From Parasponia andersonii (taxonomy: Eukaryota > Streptophyta > Magnoliopsida > Rosales > Cannabaceae): a stretch of 64,000 bases of DNA. The stretch covers positions 1,758,024 to 1,822,023 of the forward strand of contig JXTB01000026.1 of assembly GCA_002914805.1 (NCBI GenBank). Direction: 5' to 3'. Under the pieces are notes generated by a model, which was not told the DNA's origin, did not search any database, and saw only the letters and a program-made list of their open reading frames with translations. Positions 1-10,416 of the stretch are shown here, one piece after another. Each line of letters starts with the position of its first letter. Within the stretch, counting starts at the first letter, position 1. A program made the position numbers and the translations under genes.

Positions 1-781
1 GCTCACGATTATAGAATAGACGGGTAAAACGAGGAATTGGAGGAATATACCACAAAATCTTAGCAGGAGTTTCAACTTTTACCTCTTTAGAATTCTTATT
101 CTATTGCCACCTAGGCTCACCACATACTGGATAATAAATTGCTTCTTTAAATTTCTTTCGATATAAAATACAATCATTTGGGCAAGCATGAATTTTCTCA
201 TATTGCATACCCAATGAGCATAAAGTCTTTTTGGCCTCATAAAAGGAAGGTGACATCTTATTATCATTTGGCAATATCTCTCCTAGTAAAGCTAACAGGT
301 CTGAAAAACTCTTATCACTCCATCTATGTCTTGTTTTCAAATTATACAATTTCAATAATGTAGATAACTTTGTAAATTTCATACAACCCGGATAGATCGG
401 TTTCTCAGCATTATTAAGTAATGATTGAAACTTAATAGGATTTATATCTGTTTCATACTGTGCATCATCAATCATTTCAAAAAGATTATCATTTAAATCT
501 AACTCATAATCATCTCTTATACTCTTCTTTGACGAAAATCCGGTAATTGGAACCTTTTCACCATGCTAAATCTATTGTTTGTAACTTTGATTTATTCCAT
601 TGAAATATAAGTGTTCTTTTATCTTTTTAATACCTATCTTTTGCATATTTCCACATTTAATACACGGACATGGAATTAAATTGGAATCTTTGACATTTTC
701 AATAACAAACTCTAAAAAACTATCAACTCTCTTTCAATATTCAGTCGATAGTCTATCCGCCAATATCCATTCCTTATCCAT
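1..781 (-). pseudogene. TNP2-like CACTA transposase, N-terminal part, broken by stops
   Basis: Reading from an ATG at 781, the frame opens with MDKEWILADRLS, the start of the transposase-associated domain found at the N terminus of plant TNP2 transposases. It runs through a CPCIKC cysteine motif and, in the same frame at 475-101, through the linker that ends in CGEPRW. It continues in frame to the window edge. Four in-frame stops interrupt it: TGA at 734-736, TAG at 572-574, TAG at 566-568 and a stop at 101-103. The two TAGs sit where the family normally has Trp in a W-I-W-H-G context, so they look like TGG to TAG changes. No frameshift is needed over these 781 bases. The catalytic core lies outside the window. 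The copy cannot encode a full-length transposase as it stands. Confidence 0.85.
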
Positions 782-2735
782 TCTAAGCACAATTGAAAAA
801 CAAAAAAAAAATAAAAATAAACAACTGATATCAAAAACTAACTAAATTGAGTACCATAAAAAATTGTATATAATCTCTCCTATTTCTAGCATTAACCAAT
901 TGAGTAACTAAACCACTAATTATACATTTATACTCATTTCAAATTATTCTTATATTTCTAAGTACTACCAAATTCAGAACTTAATTTATTCTTAAATAGT
1001 CTCATTTGTTACAAACAATTTGTCAATCAACCAAATATAACATATGACAAAATAATATCAACACAAATAATAAGCTCAAGCAATCCCACACAATTATAGC
1101 ATCATCATATCACCACAACATACAATTTCCTATATGATATCATATCTCATCTAGTTTAAATTTTCCAAAATAATAAAATAAAACCAATATGAAAGTGATA
1201 TAAGTCAATAAAAGAAAAAAATTTGAGAAAACATACCTCAGTTTGCTAATTTACAAATAATCTAAGTACTCTAACTTCTACTAAAACCTATACGCAAATT
1301 AAAATGATAAATAAAATTAAACATCTATAATTCACAATACTTTAAATTTAAAAATTCATATATTTGAAATAAGTATATACGCAAAATAAGAATTTTGACA
1401 ACTAAAAAATGATATAGAATTCTACAACAACAATTTATATCCAGCAAATTAAAAATTTTGGAATCAAAGATTTCAAGTTAACTTTTCAAATATCAAATGG
1501 AAAATCAAGACTATTGATGTGTTTTGTATAAATGTTGATATATACACATTCTTTACATTATTCACGATTCTAGCTAGCTCGTATAAATGGGCAAATCACT
1601 CTTTTTGTATATGAGAAACTTGAGAGTTGAGACAAAATTTTGAGAACGGAAAAAAAAAGGATTTTTTGAGGTTGGTTCCATTAATTAGGTTTTTTGGGTT
1701 TTTTTTTTTTTTTTTCCCTTTTTTACTTTGCGGTTATTGGGGTTGTTTTTCCTTAATTTTTTCCGGGGTTTTTATTTTTGAGTGCTTTTACCGTAAACGA
1801 GAAGTGAAGAAGTAATAGCTTATCCAACCTAAATGTTTGCAAGGTATAGTCGAACTCTTTTTTTCTTAAATTGTCTCTTATTTTCACCTTTAGTATTCCT
1901 ATGGGATTGATATTTTCATCTATTTATTGAGCAACTTGTGGCATTATTTAAGGTTTTAATGCATCCTTTAAGTGGTAGATTAGCAACGATGAATTAACAC
2001 GAATAAATAATTTATTTGGCAGTAATGCTACTATGTTAGCAAGAACAATTCGCAGACTTCTATAATATTATAACAAGAACATGTGACAATCATATGGGTC
2101 TTTTATTTCGACACCCAAAGTGAGATGGGGTCAGTTAGATCCCATCGTCTCTTAAGTCCTGCTGAAGGACAAATAGACTCTCCCGACCTCATAACTCCTA
2201 AACCACTCTAAGACCATGACTAAAGTTCGAGAGGTCAGGTCAATTACCTTGATTCAGAGTAGATGATGGCTCGAATCCAAGTGAGACACCAAGGTCACCA
2301 TGCGACTACATTATATGTTATACATTACATTTGACTATATTATATGTACCAGGTACGAATATCAAAAGAAATCAGGTGATAAAGGTAGTAGCGGCTTAAC
2401 GATTAAAAGCTTCAGTGAGATTTCTAGCAAATAAATAGTCTAGCTCGATATTATAAGATTATTAATGCATGCTCAATATATTTATATTTGATAAATTAGG
2501 GTTCCAAATATAAATTATTTCGAATATAACCTAAAACATGAAATTTCTACAAAATAATTGGTCAAAATCATAGTTACGACAATAGGTAATCTAATTTTAC
2601 TGACAAAAACGAGTTTAAAAGCTTAAATATACCTTGTTTGCTGGAACTGTTGGCCGCGGCTGGAAGTGAAGAAGAAGAGCGAGTTGTTTGCTACTAGGCA
2701 ATCGTTTTGGGGTCCTTTATATAAGGCCCCTACCT

Positions 2736-2950
2736 CGGCGCCCTTTTGGGTGCCGTTTAAGATGAGATACTTCGGCACTTTTTAGGTGCCGTGATATTTT
2801 ATCACAGCGCCTTATGGGCGCCGTAAAAATTAAATACAACGGCACCTTAAAAGTGCCATTAAAGACGGATACCACAGCGCCTAAGAAGCGTCATGGTATT
2901 GCCTCCGTTTATATTAAGCGCCGTGATAGTTAATCACTTATCACGGCGCG
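2736..2950. repeat. CACTA subterminal palindromic repeats
   Basis: A series of short GC-rich hairpins built on GGCGCC/GGCACC-type arms sits within 260 bp of the CACTA terminus. Clear units are 2736-2755 (CGGCGCCC, TTTT, GGGTGCCG), 2773-2791, about 2806-2823 and 2840-2858. More diverged arms continue to about 2950. Each is about 20 bp with a short A/T loop, in alternating GCGCC and GCACC versions. In CACTA elements such repeats are the binding sites for the element's accessory DNA-binding protein. That function is inferred here. Confidence 0.75.
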
Positions 2951-2989
2951 TCTATACATGTATCGTAATAGTAGATATTTTTAGTAGTG

Positions 2990-3375
2990 ATGTTAAACAC
3001 TTGTACATCCGACGTTGTCTTACCCTTATAACATCGTTGTATTTTTACTCTGGCAGTTGAGTAATAGTTTCGTATTATGAAATAAAATTCAGTTCGTCTT
3101 TAGTTTAGAAGGAGGAGATCAGGAAATACCAATAAAGTACTAAAAATAGAGGGGAAAAGACGAATATTTCTACATTTTTTGTGATACAATAGCAATAATT
3201 AAATGATATTGGAAAATCAATTGTGTAAATGTAGAGTACAATTTTTGTTATGATGCACCTGTGTCATGTTGCGGAAAGGCTGAGTTTAATGGCCTTCCCG
3301 GTTAACACTACTGTTAAAAAGAAAAATAAAATAAAATACATATTAAGAAAAAAGAAATTAAATGAAATCAGCAAG
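2990..3375. other. spacer / NAC gene 3' flank
   Basis: This AT-rich stretch between the CACTA terminus and the NAC stop codon must include the NAC 3'UTR. I see no other gene in it. Confidence 0.5.
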
Positions 3376-6300
3376 TCAAGTTGTAATAATCATATTGTGG
3401 TTAGCCCACATGGTACAAAGAGCCAAACTAATGGTGAGACAAACTCCTATCTTCTTCAAAAGGACAGTAAAATTGTTTCCACCTCTGATGTTAACAACTG
3501 AAACGTTCCCTTTCTCACTGCACAGCTTAATTCCTGTCCTTCTTTTCCTTTTATAAGAACAAGCATTTTCATTTCCTTCAACTACAGCAGCGCTTGAAGC
3601 TAAGAAATCCATCATTCTATCACTGTCCACAGGTTCCTCGCTCGCCAAAAGAAGAGAAATTGTACAGATAATGATGCTCAATATTGTCCACCATGCTAAC
3701 TTCATTGATTTGGTCATGTCCACAAACTTCATCTTCAAATAAGCCCTAAACTTGGTAGAGATAAAAGAATCCTCAGTACTAGTCTTGGATTTCGTTTGCA
3801 AATTTGAGTGGTCAGCTTTCTCTACTAAGAAGTTGTTGCCCAAGAGTAGTACTGGATTTAGGTGGACTTGGACTGTTTGAGAAGGCACTAATTGGTGAAA
3901 GAATGTCTCCGCAACCTGTCGGGTTGAAACGAAGAGTCCATGATTGAATTTGATCTCCTCGAGGACGTCAAAGCTTGGAGAGCTTGAATAATCATCCATG
4001 TTTCCATCATCCATGAAGTTCTCATTTGGGTCACTGTTGATGAATCCAAGGGAGAATTGATCATTTGTCTGATCTGTATCTTCATTGACTTCCTTACAGC
4101 TACTTTGATGGCCTGATTCACCTATATCAACCAGACTTGTCTCAATGAAAGGGGAAAAAAAAGGACAAAAGGGAAAAGAGGAAACAAGCTCTAATCTGTT
4201 TAAACAATATGAATTACACGAGAATTAATACAGGAAAAGTTAATAAAATCGATATATATCTCGTTTTTACATATTGTACCTTGAATGTCTTCATGTTCCT
4301 CTCTCCGGAAGCTTGAAATATTTTCAAAGGGTACTACCTTGTGTTCTTCCACAAAATTCTGTCCAATTTGAAAAGAGTATTAAATTGAATAGATACATAT
4401 GTTGTTAGGTATTATGATTGATTTCTATATTATCATTCAGAGGCTTAGCTTGGTTGGTATAGTAACCATACAAATTTCTTATGTTAAGGGTCCTAAGTTC
4501 GATTTCTCACCGATTTAAAATAAAAAAATAAATAAAATCTCCATGATAATATTGTGAATAGTTTGAGTATACATGTGATAAATTTAATAACTGTTATAAG
4601 TTCATACCTCGTATCCTTCTTTGCTGGGCATTCCTATCCATCTCAGATTCTCTACTGCTCTATTGTCCGTTTTGAAATCTTCATCAAAATCTCTAATCTC
4701 TATTGACCTCATTATGGGATTTTCCCATGATTTGTCCATGTACCGCATAGGATTCAGCTCGTTGTTGGCTAACGATTGGTTATACTGAGTTTCTCTGCCA
4801 ACCATGAAGCAAAAATCATCAGCCGCACCATTAACATTCACATTATTTCCTTCCCAAATTGTCTGATCCACATAGTTAGTAGTGGACTGGTTCATGAGTT
4901 CCTGAGAAACATGAGCAACAGAAAGAATCTCCTGCAAGATGTCGGTTTCGTTTGCAGCGCTTTCTGGCATTGCATGATGATGAGCAGTTGATTGCATCAC
5001 TTTGAAGTCATTGATGATCCCTGAAGCTTGAGGAAAATCCTCGACCTCTAATGGAGGAAGTGAGAGCCTATGCTGTAACCTTGCGCACTCTAGTGCTACA
5101 TCAACCTGTGAATTAATTACCAAGAACCATTACGTATTAATGAAAATAATGTACCAAACAAATGGACCATCGTTGGTACTTTATAGGCAACCGGCACGGT
5201 TGTATGACTTTTTATTACCATATAAATCAACATACGGACATCGAATTTTCGTGATACTTCGTTGATTTTAAGAATATCACGTGTACCAACCTTAAATTTG
5301 TTAGCAGTATTATTTTCTTTTGAATAATTTTAGCAATATTAATTTAAATTGCAAATAAATATATACATATGTAAAAAGAAAAAGTACCTTAGATGGAGGA
5401 TATGAAATGCTTCCGTAGTTTTGAAACGACTGACTTGCACCAAAGCTAGCATTAAGTGTGTCATCATGAGATAAGAATTGCGTCCATTTATTTGCATGAT
5501 CTGATCTAAATCTTTGCTTCATAGTTGGAGCTGAGCAAGTGTCCGGCGGCACAATTGGATAATTGGAACTCTCAAAATCGTCACATCTTCCATCCGAATA
5601 TATTTCCATGCTTGAAGAATGGTCACTTATATTCATATGACGATTATGATGACTATGGTTATGATTAGGATTATTATTACTAGTGCTTGTACTTCCATAA
5701 TAATGCTCTGCTATCTTTGGGCCAACAGCATTCTTTTTGAATACACGGCAAAGAGCATATGCATCCTGTAAAAGTACACAGTAAATATTATGTCATCATG
5801 TTAACCATTGTATGAATACATCTATGGCCATCTAGAAAATTTCTTCAATGCACATGTGTGAAAGGTGATGATTAAATTAGTTTTATTCGAATTTATTTTT
5901 CAAAACACTTTCAAAACTACAAGTACTGCGGATTTTTTTTTTCCTTTTTCTTTTTCTCCACTATTATACTAGGTGACAAATAAACATGAGCCACTGAATT
6001 AACGTTAAATTAATTCAGAAAACTTTTATTCGAATCTGTATCATTAGCTTTCGTAATGCTTTATATATACGTTACACGCACCACAAATGATATTGCTTTC
6101 GCTATATCCCATGACTCACCTTCTTTATGTTTAGTTTTAAATTTTTTAATAAAAGAAAAAACTTCACCTTGCAATATGGAAAGAAAACATATGTAAATAA
6201 ATAACCTTCTATAGTTTTTATACTAAAAATTACTATTAATTACTACAATTCCTTTTGGATATAATTGTTCAGAAAGAAATCGAAATTTAGGAAATATATA

Positions 6301-8260
6301 CATATATATATATATCTTATTATGGATAGTTCATATTATATCTTCCTAAAAGGGGAGAGAAATTAATGCAAAATTTACTAAGAAGGAAAGAAATAAATTA
6401 ATAACAAGCTAATTGGAGAAATAAAAAATAGACCTGGAGGCCACAAGCAGTCTCACACTCTCTCTCATCAAGACGATATTCATGCATGACCCAGTCAGTC
6501 CTGGAGCCATGGGGAGCCCTTCCTCTGTAGTAAACCAATGTTTTCTTCATCCCAACCGCACGTGTCTGCGAGTTCACCTTTCGGTCTTTCCCTGTGGCCT
6601 TCCAATACCCACCCTTCGTTGCCCGATTTGTCCTCGATCCATTTGGGTATTTACGATCTCGAGGACTGAAGAAGTACCACTCTAGATCTTTGCTCGGTAA
6701 CAATGATTTTCCTGCGCGCGTACATTAAAAATTATATATTAAGATTGTACAATAATGTTTTTGTATTTAAATTTTCAATCATTGGCTTTTTCTTTTTTTT
6801 TAAATAAATTTCCAAAGCCCAGAAATGTTTGGGATACGTATACTTGTCTTTCATTCGAAGTTAAAACCCTAATAACTAAAAAAAAAAAAAAAAAGGAAAA
6901 GAAAAAGTATTATTTTAAAAAGACATAAAGGATTGCTTGGGAAATCATGCATATATTTCTTGAAGAGTATGTAATTCTTTCCTTTGGCTATGCTTTTTGA
7001 CTCGGGTCTCGCCGACGAAATCTTCGTGTTTACAACAGTAAGAGCTAGGTATAGCCCTAAACATTGCGGGACCATATCTAGGTGCCACCTAAAGTAGTTC
7101 CCTTTTTCCTCTAAAAGTTTGGTATAATTGAAAGCATAACACATTTGACTAATAATGACTCAAAAGAGAAAAAAAAAAAAAAAAAAACATATTTGACTAA
7201 TAAAACGGTTATTCAATGCGTTTTGAGTGATTAACTCCCCGAATCGGTAAATAATTGATTGGAGGACATAAAGGCAAGAAAAAACAAATACAAAAGGCAA
7301 TGATTTGATCGAAGGCGCATTTTGAGGAAATATGATCTTCTAAAAGATTCTGTAACCCTTGATCTTAGTCAAGGAAAAACAAGGCCAAAAAAAAATAATA
7401 ATAGGAAAATAAGGTAAAAACATATCCAGTCGAAAATAAATAGTAATAATAAAATAAAGTCATGATCTAGTTTTACTTGGTCACCACTCACTACAGGTTA
7501 TTATTTGGTGCCAAAATCAGGGTAAATTGTTTTATCATTAGTCTTGCAAATCTTCGATCAACCACGATCTAGTTGATCAATAATAAAGTCATCAAAATCG
7601 ATTAATATTAATACGAGATAGACATAACTAATTAGAAAAAAAGTCTCTATCTAAAATCGAAGACATATATATATATACACATATATCATATACGAAATCT
7701 ATTTTTTAAGTTTTAAAAGAAGAAGCGTTCAGTTAAGAGAAAATCAGCTGAACTCAAATAAAATAAAATAAAATAATCAAAAGAAAATCTGTCACCAAAT
7801 TAAACAGTACTAAATAGAATAAAATGAAATATATATATACATATAGGTCACAGTAGGCATTTTTTTTTTACTTATACATAGGTATTAATTTGGCCAATAA
7901 AAATTTAGCATGTATATTTTTTTATTGTAAAAAGTAAAAAAGAGCATTAATAATGCATATTTTTTCATATACTTCATTATAGCCATTAGATCACTATTAG
8001 ATGGTGATCCAACGGCTAAAAAAAATACCTACCTATAGATTAAAAAAAAATAGCTATTGGATTAGCAACTTATATATATATATATATTATATCTAATAAG
8101 TACCTGGTAGGTCCCAAGGTTCACACTTGTACAGATCGACTTCGGGGATGATCTCCAAATCGATCTTACGGCCGTTGATTTTTCTCTTTAGGTAGTATGC
8201 TACCAGTTCCTCGTCCGTCGGATGGAACCGAAAACCAGGAGGCAGTGAGACTGGTGCCAT
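3376..8260 (-). CDS. membrane-tethered NAC transcription factor (NTL type, NAC045/NAC086-like NAC domain)
   Basis: Six coding exons, all with GT/AG borders, are 8260-8104, 6711-6434, 5765-5388, 5105-4608, 4358-4280 and 4121-3376. They total 2136 nt, or 711 residues plus stop, with every phase matching. Exons 1-2 and the start of exon 3 encode a complete NAC DNA-binding and dimerisation domain (about residues 1-155), including [13 protein letters not shown], the YWKATGKDR segment, [15 protein letters not shown] and the [11 protein letters not shown] end. The long middle is acidic and Ser/Asn/Gln-rich, as in NAC activation regions. Residues about 538-552 carry the [12 protein letters not shown] motif seen before the anchor in membrane NACs. 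Hydrophobic segments lie at about 606-623 and 688-703. The family is held at a membrane and released by proteolysis to enter the nucleus; that is inferred here. The NAC domain most resembles the Arabidopsis NAC045/NAC086 pair from memory, so subgroup is less certain than family. Intron 1 is about 1.4 kb. Confidence 0.93.
4440..4536 (+). mobile_element. tRNA-derived SINE in a NAC intron
   Basis: Within the intron between exons 4 and 5 lies a tRNA-like head. An RNA polymerase III A box (TAGCTTGGTTGG, 4446-4457) is followed about 40 bp later by a B box (GTTCGATTTC, 4497-4506). An A-rich tail (about 4516-4538) follows, as in plant SINEs. It runs antisense to the gene. It is too diverged for a functional tRNA, and I could not define target duplications. 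Confidence 0.6.
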
Positions 8261-8640
8261 TTCTGATTTATCCCTTCCTCTCTTTCTTGATTTTTTAGCT
8301 TAATATTTTGCTCTTTCGCGCGGCCACCTGAGACGTTGAAATTAAGAAACATAAGACGGAAACCGAAAAAAAAATATTATATATGCTTCTGAACTAAATC
8401 ATGAAACCCTAATAATTATCAACAAACATTATGCAAAAGAAATTGTGCTGTTAGACAAATTAATATGACTTTGATGATCTTTTGCTTTTAGGAACAAAAA
8501 ATTCTTTTTTGCTTAGAAAAAGAGGTAAATTTGACTCCGAAGAGAGTACCCTAGACTTATACGTGTATGTTAACAGCACGAGAGATGTTTACGACTAGAA
8601 GGGACAGAATTCAAGACGTACCTAAGAGCAACAAAACCTA
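8261..8640 (-). promoter_or_regulatory. NAC 5'UTR with probable intron 8328-8621
   Basis: Upstream of the ATG a good donor (TTAG followed by GTACGT, at 8622/8621) and a good acceptor (TCTCAG followed by GTGG, at 8328/8327) bound a 294-bp AT-rich segment. This would leave a 67-nt leader exon (8327-8261) next to the start codon. Inferred from splice signals only. Confidence 0.4.
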
Positions 8641-8663
8641 GAGAGAGAGAGAGAGAGAGAGAG
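8641..8663. repeat. (GA)n microsatellite in NAC leader/promoter
   Basis: About 11 GA units (CT on the gene strand) lie about 380 bp upstream of the NAC start codon. CT tracts are common in plant leaders near transcription starts, so this may mark the start region. Confidence 0.85.
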
Positions 8664-9469
8664 GAAGAGATGTTGAGAAATATTGGAGGAGTGAGAATAT
8701 TATTATGAGGTTTAGTTTGCGTGGGGGGTTTTGTTAATAAGAGGACAAAAAGAAAGAGAGAGAAACCATTAAAGGCAGAAAAAGGCGGGTGCCACCCCCA
8801 CCTCCCTATTCCATTTTTTTAATGTCTCTTTTTTTCACTATTTTAAATTTTCTTTTCTTTCTTTTAATGCTCAAACCATGATCCATATGATTCTTGTTAT
8901 CGTTCCCCTCAAGCCTTATTCCTCTCTCTCTCTCTAGCCTGTATGCCAATTATCCCATTCTTCATTCTTCGTTCGCGTCCTTTCTAGGAATAATCTGCGG
9001 TCCACGTGGTGGCTTCTGATTGGTTCAAATTACCAGCCAGCCTTTGGTGGCTTTGGATTATCTAGGTAAAACGAGATATAAACTGTGGAAACGAATTTCG
9101 GCGGGCTGACTGAAGAATGTCCCTTTCCCTAAATATCCCCATTCGCTTTTTACTTTGTTTTCCCACTTGTTTTTAAGTCCCCCATTTATGTTTCTCTCAT
9201 TTGTTCATTGTCCAACTCTTACTCTTCTTTCTATTTTTTTTTTCCTTATTTCTTTTTTATTCCATTAATCCATCAATTTAGGGTACTTTTGTCCTATGTT
9301 CATGATACAAGTTTAAATCGAATAATAACTTAATAGACCTCGTTCTTTGTTAAAACATAGGTCCACCAAAGTGTAGATAATTATGTTCATGTTTGTACCA
9401 TGATGATCTAGTCAGATAGTTAGTATACATGAATTTTCGTAATCCCAACTAAGATTTGCCTTTTTAATA
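8664..9469 (-). promoter_or_regulatory. NAC upstream region with G-box and CCAAT box
   Basis: No coding signal is seen. A perfect palindromic G-box, CCACGTGG, sits at 9002-9009, with an inverted CCAAT box (ATTGG) at 9019-9023, about 740 bp upstream of the NAC start. CT-rich tracts occur at about 8923-8936. G-boxes bind bZIP and bHLH factors. A role in NAC expression is inferred from position only. Confidence 0.35.
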
Positions 9470-10110
9470 TTGCAGTTTACACATTCAAGTTTTAATTCGT
9501 TTGCAGGATCTTTTAGAAACTTAATAATATCTTGTGACAGCACCCCTTATTTCAATTTGCAAAACCCTTGGAAGAAATACAGTGGATTATTTGTGAGCAT
9601 TCTCAAAGACGTTTCTGGCTTGATAACTGGTTGGGTTACATTATTGCCAATCGTTGGATATTCATGCGCATACTAGGCCAGGTTTTCCATCTTATGTCAC
9701 GGATTATTGTCATAATAGGCAGGCTTTTTTCAATTCTGTTTGAATCTGGGGGAATCTCCAATAACGAAGCTTATAAGCTTTTCAGGACTAAAGGGGGTGT
9801 GAAATCTAGGAGAAGGAAATTATGGTCTCCTTATATTCCTCCTTCAAGATCTAACTTTATTTTAAAAATATTAATGCAAGGTAAATTACCAAATTGAAGT
9901 TTTTTTAGTGACAATATGGGATTAATCTTATATGTCTGTGTCATTTCTGCAGTTTGTCCGTTGAGAATATGGATCATATTTTTTTGAGGTGCTGTTTTTC
10001 TTTCTTCTTACGGCATTCCAGATCTTTTTTAAATGTATGTTAAGGTGGATTTATCTTCTTTTAGGGCTTTGTTTGACCATACTATACACCTCCTCTTAGT
10101 CCTCAATTTG
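9470..10110 (+). pseudogene. LINE (non-LTR retrotransposon) fragment, zinc-binding region after reverse transcriptase
   Basis: The frame at 9568-9897 contains RRFWLDNWLG and then IPPSRSNFILKILMQGKLP. These are hallmarks of the segment between reverse transcriptase and RNase H in plant L1-type LINEs (the zf-RVT region). A little downstream, after a stop, SVENMDHIFLRC (about 9958-9990) resembles the following Cys/His part. The reverse transcriptase and endonuclease are absent, and RNase H is not recognisable, so this is a short decayed relic. A solo LTR is inserted at 10417. Confidence 0.65.
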
Positions 10111-10416
10111 CAAAATGTTTTCTTGTGACTATTATTTCCTTTCTTTGAGTTATTTCGTTCTACCGGCATGTCATATATATTATTTTTATGTCATTTTAAG
10201 GGAGAACTTGATTTGTCAGTTTTGATAAAAACAACAATTATGCTGGCGAAATTTTTAGAAGATTTGATATATTTAGAAACTTAGTTTTTGGAACTAAACT
10301 TGGTCTCATTAAAACCACTGCATGTTTTCTTTTGTGAAAAATAGTACATATCTTAATTCTTGTCACTCATATGGTATTTCATGTATTTATATCACTTACG
10401 CGGTCAATGGACTTAC

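Larger units (their letters stand above)
1..2989 (-). mobile_element. CACTA (En/Spm-type) DNA transposon, 5' part, other end outside the window
   Basis: The right edge is the 9-mer TTAGTAGTG at 2981-2989, which on the minus strand reads CACTACTAA, the diagnostic CACTA terminus. It is followed by ATG at 2990-2992, which would be the 3-bp target duplication. Just inside the end (about 2736-2950) lie repeated short palindromes, as expected of CACTA subterminal regions. A TNP2-like transposase remnant lies farther in and is read away from this end, so 2989 is the element's 5' terminus. Positions 782-2640 are AT-rich with no coding signal I recognise and would be leader or intron. The opposite terminus is left of the window, so length and matching target duplication cannot be checked. 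Confidence 0.85.
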
